DNA of 64,000 bases. Source: Thermoanaerobaculia bacterium. GTDB lineage: Bacteria; Acidobacteriota; Thermoanaerobaculia; Gp7-AA8. Both the position numbers and the translations under genes were made by a program. The notes under the pieces were generated by a model, which did no database searches, was not told where the DNA came from, and saw nothing but the letters and a program-made list of their open reading frames with translations. This document shows positions 55,201 through 62,194 of the stretch, piece after piece. Each line of letters begins with the position of its first letter. Position 1 is the first letter of the stretch. The stretch lies in the NCBI GenBank assembly GCA_017883205.1, contig JADGNZ010000023.1, forward strand, positions 1 through 64,000, written 5' to 3'.

Positions 55201-55311
55201 CGTGACGGTAACGGGTGCGGCGGCCCAGGCGGCGCCTGCGACACCCAGAATCAGAATCCCCGCCAGCAATACGAGCAAAATCCGCTGATGACGATGTTTC
55301 CCTGTCTCCAT
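52264..55311 (-). CDS. Nine-heme c-type cytochrome
   Basis: A 1015-aa exported protein. Signal peptide (about 1-30), then Ig-like beta domains (30-260) with SLISIKWTQNGG. Nine CxxCH heme sites lie between residues 272 and 615: CMGCH, CLSCH, CENCH, CGSCH, CAKCH, CVACH, CMTCH, CVACH and CNKCH. The last 400 residues are beta-rich and Cys-poor. This fits extracellular or periplasmic multiheme cytochromes used in respiration or electron export; the electron partner is not known. AAGGAG is 7 nt before the ATG, and a T-tailed hairpin ends the gene. Confidence 0.92.
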   Translation of the reverse strand: METGKHRHQRILLVLLAGILILGVAGAAWAAAPVTVTTAVTGDPVPGATVTAKATVAITDGSSLISIKWTQNGGPAATLSNTGTDTVTIALPARNVFREQLMTVLEEQPVANSLLPAYIPPSTDYTGGLQNRYMVAGVSNEALAEAIGIKFDIAVTTSSGTYHTAATVTGNLPWETSTGVRNVPTLLPVLVHGKTQAQYNWSLSGPTGSTATLLDPTSQNPEFTPDVAGTYQLTVLDLATAKPVTLTVHAGTWKGIITGQDATGRPVADATCMGCHVKNTPHFDLFTPWAQSGHAEIFTQNVTTPAGHYSSACLSCHTVGFNAKAVKNNGIDDQIDWTAFLSTTLLTHGDASNWTNILAQFPATARMANIQCENCHGPQDSAAHMAKDGSRMSLSSDVCGSCHGEPTRHGRYQQWQMSAHANYTTAISEGTDPTCAKCHSAQGFIAWQDSAFSTNNLNVTWTADQVDPQTCVACHDPHNPGTTSSDNNTNATVRVMNTTPLLMAGFTATNVGKGATCMTCHNGRRGLKNDANYLASDASRAPHEGTQADIIMGQNLFFTNVGTRGLHSMIQDSCVACHMESTNPPAAVALQNADGSWVGTNHTFYASNTICNKCHTNITKETVQTPVQAKLDALKAQMETAIKNVMQAQLRAGKSIDLNGLKTVKNASDISAIEFISASGRQGINVTLADGSKVNNLALNTVKVTPPAGTAVELYAAADPAIAKAGWNYFMVINDRSKGVHNPAFVNSALDVSTFAVSSINAAATVTPGAGSVTNNAIGGGLGNGAGAVSCTSKYVYWSEMVGHTAGQANSQWRTDLVARNLDSSTASLRFILHQASGDLEATGTVIGNSQKAFEDLTAIMGPSNIGALEVCSDRPLLVTTRIFNQADNGTYGQSYDGRVADLGYTVGQTISLIGLRQKTDAWRSNLVVTNGGTTEAQVSINLFDANGKSLTSYTLTVPAGKGLQDLEPFKNRANAPDLDWGFATVTVLKGTNVLSSASLIDMKTNDPTTIPSKQ

Positions 55312-55522
55312 GACCTTCTCCTTTTGTTCAGTTCCGGAGGATGGCGATCACAGCGGGCCATGAGGGCATACGCCGTCGCGCATCGATGGAGACACTCTCG
55401 GCTCTGAGCGTCCGAAAAGCAGTCGAGACGGTCACGGTACCCACGTACGGAAAATCACGGGTGTTGGTGTCGGGGGAACGTCACCGATAGGGGTGATCGA
55501 CGTGTCTGCGTGTGAGAGACGG

Positions 55523-55542
55523 GTTCACGCGGAGACGCGGAG
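55523..55542. repeat. Half copy of palindromic repeat family B
   Basis: gttcacgcggagacgcggag, just beyond the stop of the DUF4041 gene; the right arm is missing. Confidence 0.75.
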
Positions 55543-55563
55543 TGATATGTCCGGCCTGGACGC

Positions 55564-57108
55564 TCACGTTAGCGGCCGGACCGGCTCCGCTACGAAAGCC
55601 GGAAGCGGGGGCGGTACGTCCTCCGTCACGGCGTCACTGAGGGGCAGCCGCGCCGGGAAGGCAATTGCAAGTTTTGCCGCTTCCGGTGCCGCTTTTGAAG
55701 CGCGCATCGTCACCGTTTCTCGGTACTCGCGAGCTTCTGCCAAACGCGTGAAGTAGATCTTTAGTCCTTTCTCTTTGGCCAGGGTCTCAAGTTCTTCTAT
55801 GGAAACGCGAAAGAATTCTTTCCGCATGTTGACGAGGTTTACGCTTCGGTCGGCGAAGTAATGCTGAATCTCCCATTCCAAAGCGGGCGCGTCTTCCGAG
55901 TAGGCCATTGCGTGCACATCGAACGGGAAAGGCACCGAGGCGTCGCTAAGGTCCTTCACGCGGTCCATTGGATCTAAACGCCTCGTCATTCCGATCTTGA
56001 AGACGCCTTCGCCGAACGAACCCACGTTCGAAATTACATAGACGTAACCGGCCTTTGTAAGTTCAGCGAGAGCCTTGGCCCGTCGGCCTTTGGTGCGCGC
56101 TTGCTCAAGCTGCTGTTGCAACTCGAGAATTCGAACATTCAGGCGGTTGTGTTCTTCCCCTTGTGACTTCGCAAGCTCGACTCGCGCTTTCTCCAGTGCG
56201 CGTTCGTAACGAGTCTCCTCGGCCTGTGTCTCCGCGTGCACCTGCTCTGCCTCCCGGCGCGCCTTCTCCTCGTCGCGCATCTGCTCTCGGATCCTGCGCT
56301 GCTCTTCGGCGATCTGATGCTTCTTCTCCTCCAACTCGTATTCGAGTCGCAGTTCCTCGATCTTCAGCTCCAGATAAAGCCGGGTAATCGAGACCTGCAT
56401 GACGCCGCCGAGATCGTTGACGACTTCGAAAGATTTCTGTATCCGTTCCTCCATCTTGGTAACGTTGTTCCACGAGACCCGCGCGACCGCAGCATCACAC
56501 TCTCCGTTGAAGGCGCGCAGTAGGAGTTTCATGTACTGCTTCTGCATCCGTTCGCCGTCTCGGCGGCTTCCTCCGACGGACCATGCGATCGCGAATTTCG
56601 CGGCCTCGCCATTCTTCAGCAGAGCTTTCTGCTTCTCGCGTACGGTCTCCACTCGCGCTTTATATTCATCCGGCGTGTCGAAGTTGAAGTGCGGTTTGTA
56701 GAGGCCGAAGGAGATGTCTTCCAAGTTTTCTTCAAGCAAAGTCACCTGCGCATACAGGCGGTCGTAGGTACTCTTGGCGTTTGTGTAGTCAACGTCAAGA
56801 GCATCCCGCCGGCTCTTGGTAGTAGTGGCCAGGTCCACTCCTTCCTGGCGAAGGTTCGCGGCCTCTTTTTCGAGCTGCTCAACCTCACTTGCCGTCTCGC
56901 TCTTCTGGCGCTCGATTGCCGTCATGGCATCGCTCCTCTCGCGAGCAAGCGATGTCTCAGCTTCGGCCTTCAAACGCTTGATCTCTACTTCGACGCTGGC
57001 AATTCCGGCGTACTCTGCTTGTACGCGCCGGAGCTTCCGAACTAGAACAGCTAAGCCGACAGCGAGTCCGGCGGCGATGATCCCCAGAGCTGCGAGTACG
57101 ATGGACAT
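55564..57108 (-). CDS. Membrane-anchored DUF4041 / GIY-YIG nuclease (SNIPE-like)
   Basis: A 514-aa protein. Residues 3-22 form one membrane helix, 27-100 a coiled coil, about 125-250 the DUF4041 domain (GLYKPHFNFDTPDEYK to QVSITRLYLELK), 245-350 another long coiled coil, and 354-435 a GIY-YIG nuclease of the T5orf172/MUG113 type. The nuclease core is intact: Y355-V-Y357 in place of GIY, K371-I-G373, R383 in MDRVKDL and E411/E413 in EWEIQHYF. This architecture (TM, coiled coil, DUF4041, GIY-YIG) is that of SNIPE, a membrane nuclease known to cut incoming phage DNA. It starts 36 bp after its partner gene. AAGGA before the ATG. Anti-phage role is inferred from architecture. Confidence 0.85.
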   Translation of the reverse strand: MSIVLAALGIIAAGLAVGLAVLVRKLRRVQAEYAGIASVEVEIKRLKAEAETSLARERSDAMTAIERQKSETASEVEQLEKEAANLRQEGVDLATTTKSRRDALDVDYTNAKSTYDRLYAQVTLLEENLEDISFGLYKPHFNFDTPDEYKARVETVREKQKALLKNGEAAKFAIAWSVGGSRRDGERMQKQYMKLLLRAFNGECDAAVARVSWNNVTKMEERIQKSFEVVNDLGGVMQVSITRLYLELKIEELRLEYELEEKKHQIAEEQRRIREQMRDEEKARREAEQVHAETQAEETRYERALEKARVELAKSQGEEHNRLNVRILELQQQLEQARTKGRRAKALAELTKAGYVYVISNVGSFGEGVFKIGMTRRLDPMDRVKDLSDASVPFPFDVHAMAYSEDAPALEWEIQHYFADRSVNLVNMRKEFFRVSIEELETLAKEKGLKIYFTRLAEAREYRETVTMRASKAAPEAAKLAIAFPARLPLSDAVTEDVPPPLPAFVAEPVRPLT

Positions 57109-57144
57109 GCAATGTTCCTTTGTGGCCTGTGCGTTGTTGCGTTC

Positions 57145-58305
57145 CTACGCTTTCCTCTTATTGCTTGGATTCGCGACGTTGAATTCGAAGATTGGTTCCA
57201 CTGGCGCTAGTTCCTCTGGTTTTTTCGACAGAGCGGCGTGAAGCGTCCGAAGGCAGGCGGCCGGATCGACGCGTCGCAAGTCAAAGTCGGTGAGAATGTC
57301 CGGGGACGCTCTAACGCTAACAAGGCAGGGCTTGGCGGGTTGGCCTGTCCCGCGATCAATGCCGCTCACGTAGCCAGTAAAGGCCACCGTGTCGACCGCG
57401 TGAGACTCTTTATCGGCCGAGAAGATTTCGCATAGGGTCCGGAGAGCCGTCTGTGCAATCACAGAGGCGTAGAGGGTTCGCCGCTCTTTGGCCGACCGGG
57501 GAGTCTCAATGATCTCGTCCTTGCTCTTGACGTACTTGAAACTTCCCACCCCCGGCACGATGTCAAAGGATGGAAGCTCCATGTCTACGGCGAGCACCTT
57601 GGACCGAGGCTCGTATGCCACTTCTGACAAGCTCGGAAATCCTTCGGGGTACTCACTCCTGCTCAGGACGAGTGTAAAAAACGCCGCTACAGCTTCTTCG
57701 GTGCGAGCCTGAAAGCCACGCTTCAGTTCGTCCACTTCGGCGTGCTGCGCCTCGACTCGACGGCGGTTTTCGAGGGCCTTGCATTCGTGCGCGGCCCGCG
57801 CCTCTTCGAGCTTTTGTTGTCGCTGTCTCTCGCCCTCGGTGTGCTCCGCCACATCAGACTCGAAGCGCTGCAACGCCTCCGCACTTCGCCGTTCGTGCCT
57901 CGCTTTGGTTCCAGGTATTAGCTGCAAGAACCAACCCGGAGGAGGAGGCAGATAGTCGCCGATCTCCGGCAAAGGTATCGGGTACGCGAGGTGGCCCGGT
58001 TTGAAGGGATCGTCTACTTGTGGCTCTTTGAGGAACTCCAAGTCGAGGTGGGAGTCGGCCGCTAAGCCATGAGAAAGAACCGATTCGAGACTCTCGACCG
58101 TGTGGAGGAGCTCGGCGTTTTGATCCTCAACTTCAGTCAACTGCGACTCAATGTAGTGACGTTTTTGTTCTTTTGCCTCAGCTAAGCGAAAACGTGCCTC
58201 CGCGCGCTGCGCACGCACCAAGGCACGGGCATGAGCGGCCTGCGCCCGTCGTGCTGCGCGCTCCATTTGGATCATCGTTGATACGAATCCGCGGCTTCGG
58301 CTCAT
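57145..58305 (-). CDS. Coiled-coil partner of the SNIPE-like nuclease
   Basis: A 386-aa protein. Coiled coils at about 12-80 and 155-205 flank a Pro-rich DYLPPPPGWF segment. The C-terminal 180 residues (RSEYPEGFPSLSEVAYEP, KYVKSKDEI, LYASVIAQTALRTL, RVDPAACLRTL) resemble the N-terminal half of a group of longer proteins that end in an Mrr-type restriction nuclease; that nuclease is absent here. So the nuclease may be supplied by the second gene instead. The ATG at 58305 is used; a GTG is two codons earlier. Function inferred; the resemblance is from memory of the family, not a search. Confidence 0.65.
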   Translation of the reverse strand: MSRSRGFVSTMIQMERAARRAQAAHARALVRAQRAEARFRLAEAKEQKRHYIESQLTEVEDQNAELLHTVESLESVLSHGLAADSHLDLEFLKEPQVDDPFKPGHLAYPIPLPEIGDYLPPPPGWFLQLIPGTKARHERRSAEALQRFESDVAEHTEGERQRQQKLEEARAAHECKALENRRRVEAQHAEVDELKRGFQARTEEAVAAFFTLVLSRSEYPEGFPSLSEVAYEPRSKVLAVDMELPSFDIVPGVGSFKYVKSKDEIIETPRSAKERRTLYASVIAQTALRTLCEIFSADKESHAVDTVAFTGYVSGIDRGTGQPAKPCLVSVRASPDILTDFDLRRVDPAACLRTLHAALSKKPEELAPVEPIFEFNVANPSNKRKA

Positions 58306-58660
58306 CTCCACGCTCTCTCGCCACCACGCAACGCTTCATCACAGGCCCATGCTTGGAACCCGCTCGAAAACTCAGGAGTCCTTGGATCGGCCGATTTTAA
58401 CCCGCGATGCCTAATTCGGCACCAATGATTAATTAAACTATTTGGCTGAGCCGTTGGTGTCGCTGTACCGGGGTCCAACCATCGATCGGTGATCTGGAAC
58501 GTTGCCTCACACGGCGAGAGCGACGCCGCGGTCTGGACGGCGCTCCGTCCGCTGGCATCGCAAACGCGCATCACGCCGATTTCCGCGTGACCTCGAATCG
58601 CCACGAATCGTGGGGGCACGCTTTCTGGCGATCCACACAACGTCGGGGAGCGGAAGAGCA

Positions 58661-59395
58661 GCGAAACGATGCCCACGAGTAACGAAACGAAGCTCGCGAC
58701 CAACCAAACGCTGCTCGGGGGCAACGAAGCGATGCTCGTGAGTTCCGAAACGGTTCTCGCGAGCAACCAAACGCTGCTCGCGAGCTTCGAAACGTTGCTC
58801 ACGTTCTTCCACGGTAAGAGCGTGCGCTTCAAAACGATGCTCGCGACGTTCGAAACGATGCTCGCACTATTTCCAGGGTAAGAACTGGAGCATCAAAACG
58901 ATGCTCGCGAGGTTCGCAACGATTCTCGCGAGGAACCAAACGCTGCGTGCGAGCTTCGAAGCGTTGCTCACGTTCTTCCATGGTAAGAGCGTGCACTTCA
59001 AGACGCTGCTGGCGAGATTCGAAACGATGCTCGCACTCTTTCCAAGATAAGAACTGAAGCATCAAAACGACGCTCGCGAGGTTCGAAACGATTCTCGCGA
59101 GCAACCAAACGCAGCTCGCGGGCATCGAAACGTAGCCCGCACTCTTTCCACGGTAAGAGCGTGCGCTTCAAAACGATGCTCGCGAGGTTCGAAACGTTGC
59201 TCACGTTCTTCCATGGTAAGAGCGCGCGCTTCAAAACGATGCTCGCGAGGTTCGAAACGATCCTCGCGAGCAACCAAACGCAGATCGCAAGCATCGAAAC
59301 GTTGCCCGCACTCTTTCCACGGTAAGAGTGTGCGCTGCAAAACGATGCTCACGAGGTTCGAAACGAAGCTCGCGCTCTTTCCATGGTGAGAGCGG
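58661..59395. repeat. 21-bp heptad minisatellite, about 35 units
   Basis: Tandem units like ctcgcgaggttcgaaacgatg (21 bp), each with CTCGCGAG at the joint and TTCGAA in the middle. Every fifth or sixth unit ends in ccacggtaag and several of these are 22 bp. All six frames can read heptads: LLASNQT/LLASFET forward, EHRFEAR/EQRLVAR reverse. The 22-bp units break any long frame, and I find no ribosome site, so it is probably non-coding, although the reverse heptads look like a coiled coil. Confidence 0.93.
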
Positions 59396-59449
59396 GCCTC
59401 AAGAACAGCGTCGAGAACTCTCCGGTTCGCAACATGCCGCGAGAGGAAA

Positions 59450-59514
59450 CCCCCTCATCCGGCCTTCGGCCACCTTCTCCCCCACAAAAAAGACGTGGGG
59501 GAGAAGGCGCTCGA
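59450..59514. repeat. Palindromic repeat family E, copy 3
   Basis: ccccctcatccggccttcgg, accttctcccccac, a short loop with acgt, then gtgggggagaaggcgctcg. Directly after the minisatellite. Confidence 0.9.
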
Positions 59515-59640
59515 ATGAGAGGCACCCGCGTCAACAACCCTCACTGCAAAAAGAGAGGCCCGGCGCTCACGACTCTCATCGGATCGCCGAGGACTTTGCC
59601 GCCGGCGTCGGAGACGGTCTTCATCGATTGGCGGAAATGG

Positions 59641-59668
59641 TTCACGCGGAGACGCGGAGGACGCGGAG
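59641..59668. repeat. Half copy of palindromic repeat family B
   Basis: ttcacgcggagacgcggagg followed by acgcggag, 23 bp upstream of the cupredoxin gene, so it may overlap its promoter. Confidence 0.75.
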
Positions 59669-59690
59669 TACCGGCGTTACCATGGCTGTG

Positions 59691-60137
59691 ATGAAACGAA
59701 TCGCGCTCTTCTCACTTCTTCTGTTCGCCTGTCGCGATACGCACCAGCACGGTGTGACGATCGCGCGGAGCGGGAAGGCCGCGGCGCGCGTGGTCGTGCT
59801 GACGATCGGCGTGGCCATCAAGGAGACGGGGCCGGCGGAGACGGTGAAGCAGTTCGGTGAGGTGTACGCCTTTTCGCCCGAGGTGTTTGCAGTGCGGCGC
59901 GATCAACCGACGGAGATCGTGTTCTGGAACCTGCAGCCGGACGACGAGCACGACTTCATGCTCACCGATCAGTCGAACAAGGTGCTGTTGCAGACGAAGT
60001 TTCCGCCGTTGTCGAAGACATCGTTCGTGATGACGTTTCACGACGATGGCGTTTTCCCGTTCTACTGCACGATGCATCAGCCGGCCATGTCGGGGCAGAT
60101 CATCGTGACCGAAAGCAATGAACCACAGAGACACTGA
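59691..60137 (+). CDS. Cupredoxin-domain lipoprotein
   Basis: A 148-aa lipoprotein with lipobox LLFAC. The C-terminal cupredoxin fold has a His in DDEHDFML and the copper-site loop YCTMHQPAMSG (Cys, His, Met), like COX2- or nitrosocyanin-type sites. It could carry electrons or copper in the periplasm. An ATG three codons upstream is possible. The last residues (NEPQRH) and stop come from a family A repeat at 60122. Partner unknown; cytochrome genes lie 4-8 kb away. Confidence 0.8.
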   Translation: MKRIALFSLLLFACRDTHQHGVTIARSGKAAARVVVLTIGVAIKETGPAETVKQFGEVYAFSPEVFAVRRDQPTEIVFWNLQPDDEHDFMLTDQSNKVLLQTKFPPLSKTSFVMTFHDDGVFPFYCTMHQPAMSGQIIVTESNEPQRH

Positions 60138-60177
60138 GATCGCAGAGTGATCTCCGTGACCTCTGCGTCTCTGTGGT
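60122..60177. repeat. Palindromic repeat family A, copy 6
   Basis: ACCACAGAGACACTGAGATC with complement ending CTCTGTGGT. Overlaps the last codons of the cupredoxin gene. Confidence 0.9.
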
Positions 60178-60187
60178 TCAACCGCTT

Positions 60188-60634
60188 CTACGACACCGCT
60201 GCCGCGGCCGCCGGCCTGCGGCTCCAGTACGACACCGCGAGGAGGAAATCGGCGACGTTGGTGGAGGCAAAGGTTGGGGCGAGGTCGGACGGGGCGACGA
60301 TTCCGACGACGTGGAAGGCGTCGTCGACGACGGGAAGGCGGCGGACCTGCTTCGCTTCCATCAACTGGATCGCTGCGTCGACTTCCTCATCCTGATGGAT
60401 CGTGTGGACGGTTTTCGTCATCACGTCGCGGACCGGAACGGCGGCGGGGTACATGCCTTTCGCCACGGCGCGGCAGGTGATGTCGCGGTCGGTGATCACA
60501 CCGACGAGCTTTGAGTCTTTGCAGACGGGGACGATGCCGCAGTCGTGGTCGAGCATCAGTGTGGCGACCTGATCGATCTTCGTATCGGGAGTGCAGCAGA
60601 CGGGAGCGGGTGTCATGACATCTTTGACCAACAT
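60188..60634 (-). CDS. Tandem CBS-domain protein
   Basis: A 148-aa protein of two CBS domains (about 1-60 and 70-130): VKDVMTPAPVCCTPD, GIVPVCKDSKLVGVITDRDI and RDVMTKTVHTIHQDEEV, RRLPVVDDAFHVVGIVAPSDL. CBS pairs bind adenosine nucleotides or SAM and sense energy state. GGAGG is 8 nt before the ATG at 60634, which I prefer over the long open frame upstream. Convergent with the cupredoxin gene. Confidence 0.9.
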   Translation of the reverse strand: MLVKDVMTPAPVCCTPDTKIDQVATLMLDHDCGIVPVCKDSKLVGVITDRDITCRAVAKGMYPAAVPVRDVMTKTVHTIHQDEEVDAAIQLMEAKQVRRLPVVDDAFHVVGIVAPSDLAPTFASTNVADFLLAVSYWSRRPAAAAAVS

Positions 60635-60806
60635 GAGAGGTACCTCCATTTGGGACCTGTCATCTGAATACGTCCGTGCGCGGCTGCGAACAAGGAGAGG
60701 CGTCACGCTGATGTTGTATGCATGAACACGTCCATGAGTGTCTCGCGTGAGAACGGCCCGATGACACACAGCGAGGATGACGGCGCCCATGCCACACGCT
60801 CCCATC

Positions 60807-60867
60807 GAGCGTCCTTCTCCCCCACGTTTTTTTGTGGGGGAGAAGGTGCCGAAGGCGGATGAGGGGG
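60807..60867. repeat. Palindromic repeat family E, copy 4
   Basis: agcgtccttctcccccacg, T-rich loop, then gtgggggagaaggtgccgaa and ggcggatgaggggg. The T run in the loop and strong stem suggest it may also end transcription of the citrate synthase gene. Confidence 0.9.
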
Positions 60868-60885
60868 CTGTCTTACACGGAGAAG

Positions 60886-62166
60886 TTACGCGATCGTCAG
60901 CGCAAGCGCTTCGTCGACTTCGCTCAGCTCGCGGACTTTGCTGCCGACGTACACCTGGCGCGGGCGGTTGATCCTGGTCTTGTCGTCGTCGACCATTTCT
61001 TTCCACTGTGCGATCCAGCCCGGCAGGCGTCCGAGGGCGAACATGACGGTGAACATGTTCGTGGGGATGCCCATGGCGCGGTAGAGGATGCCGCTGTAGA
61101 AGTCGACGTTGGGATAGAGCTTGCGCTCGATGAAGTACGGATCCGACAGCGCGATCTGCTCCAGCTCCGTCGCGGTCTGCAGGAGAGGATCGCGCTTGCC
61201 GAGGGCGGAGAGAACGTCGTCGGCGGCGCGTTTGAGGATCGTGGCGCGCGGATCGAAATTCTTGTAGACGCGGTGGCCGAATCCCATCAGCTTGAAGCCG
61301 GAGTCTTTCTGCTTGGCGCGCTCCACGAACGTCTTCGCGCTCTGACCCGACTCGCGGATCTGCTGCAGCATCTCGATGACCTGCTGGTTGGCGCCGCCGT
61401 GCAGCGGTCCCCACAACGCGCAGATTCCTGCGGAGATCGACGCGAAAAGATTCGCGCCGCTGCTGCCGACCATGCGCACGGTGGACGTGCTGCAATTCTG
61501 CTCGTGATCCGCGTGGAGGATCAGCAGAAGGTTGAGCGCGCGGTCGATGGCCGCGGTCACTTTGTAGCCTTCCGCCGGCACCGCGAACATCATGTGCATG
61601 AAGTTCTGCGTGTAGCTGAGGTCATTGCGCGGATAGATGAACGGCTGGCCGATCGATTTCTTGTACGAGAACGCGGCGATCGTCTTCGCCTTCGAGAGCA
61701 GGCGGATGATGTTCAGCTCGTTGTCGTTCTCCGGGTAGTAGGCGGAGAGCGACGCGATCATCGCCGAGAGAATCGCCATCGGATGCGCGGACGGCGGGAA
61801 GCCTTCGAAGAACTTCTTCATGTCTTCGTGAATGAGGCTGTGCCGCGTCAGCTTTTCATTGAACGCGTCCAGCTCCGGAATCGAGGGCATGTTCCCGTGA
61901 ATCAGCAGATAGCAGACTTCGACGAAGGTGGCGCTCTTTGCCAGCTCTTCGATCGGATAGCCGCGATAGCGAAGAATGCCCTTCTCGCCATCGATGAACG
62001 TGATGGCGCTCGCGCACGAACCGGTATTGCCATAGCCCGGATCGAACGTGACCGCGCCTGTCTTCGCGCGTAGCGAGGTGATGTCGATCGCGGTCTCACC
62101 CTCCGATCCCTCCATCACCGGGAGCTCGTATTCTTTTCCCTTCAACAACAGCGTGGCGGTGCTCAT
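60886..62166 (-). CDS. gltA: Citrate synthase
   Basis: Condenses oxaloacetate and acetyl-CoA to citrate (TCA cycle). 426 aa, the usual length of the hexameric bacterial type. Catalytic residues are in place: His in LHADHEQNCSTST, His in GPLHGGANQ and Asp in YPNVDFYSG; GFGHRVYKNFDPRA is also conserved. The start is the ATG at 62166, preceded by GGAGAG 5 nt upstream. It lies 28 bp after the malic enzyme on the same strand, so the two are one transcription unit feeding carbon into the cycle. Confidence 0.96.
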   Translation of the reverse strand: MSTATLLLKGKEYELPVMEGSEGETAIDITSLRAKTGAVTFDPGYGNTGSCASAITFIDGEKGILRYRGYPIEELAKSATFVEVCYLLIHGNMPSIPELDAFNEKLTRHSLIHEDMKKFFEGFPPSAHPMAILSAMIASLSAYYPENDNELNIIRLLSKAKTIAAFSYKKSIGQPFIYPRNDLSYTQNFMHMMFAVPAEGYKVTAAIDRALNLLLILHADHEQNCSTSTVRMVGSSGANLFASISAGICALWGPLHGGANQQVIEMLQQIRESGQSAKTFVERAKQKDSGFKLMGFGHRVYKNFDPRATILKRAADDVLSALGKRDPLLQTATELEQIALSDPYFIERKLYPNVDFYSGILYRAMGIPTNMFTVMFALGRLPGWIAQWKEMVDDDKTRINRPRQVYVGSKVRELSEVDEALALTIA

Positions 62167-62194
62167 GAACCTCTCTCCTTTCGATTGTTGATGG

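Noticed and set aside
58302-58832. 176-codon minus-strand frame before the SNIPE-like pair
   Set aside because: Its N-terminal part is minisatellite heptads and the rest has no similarity I recognise; no ribosome site.
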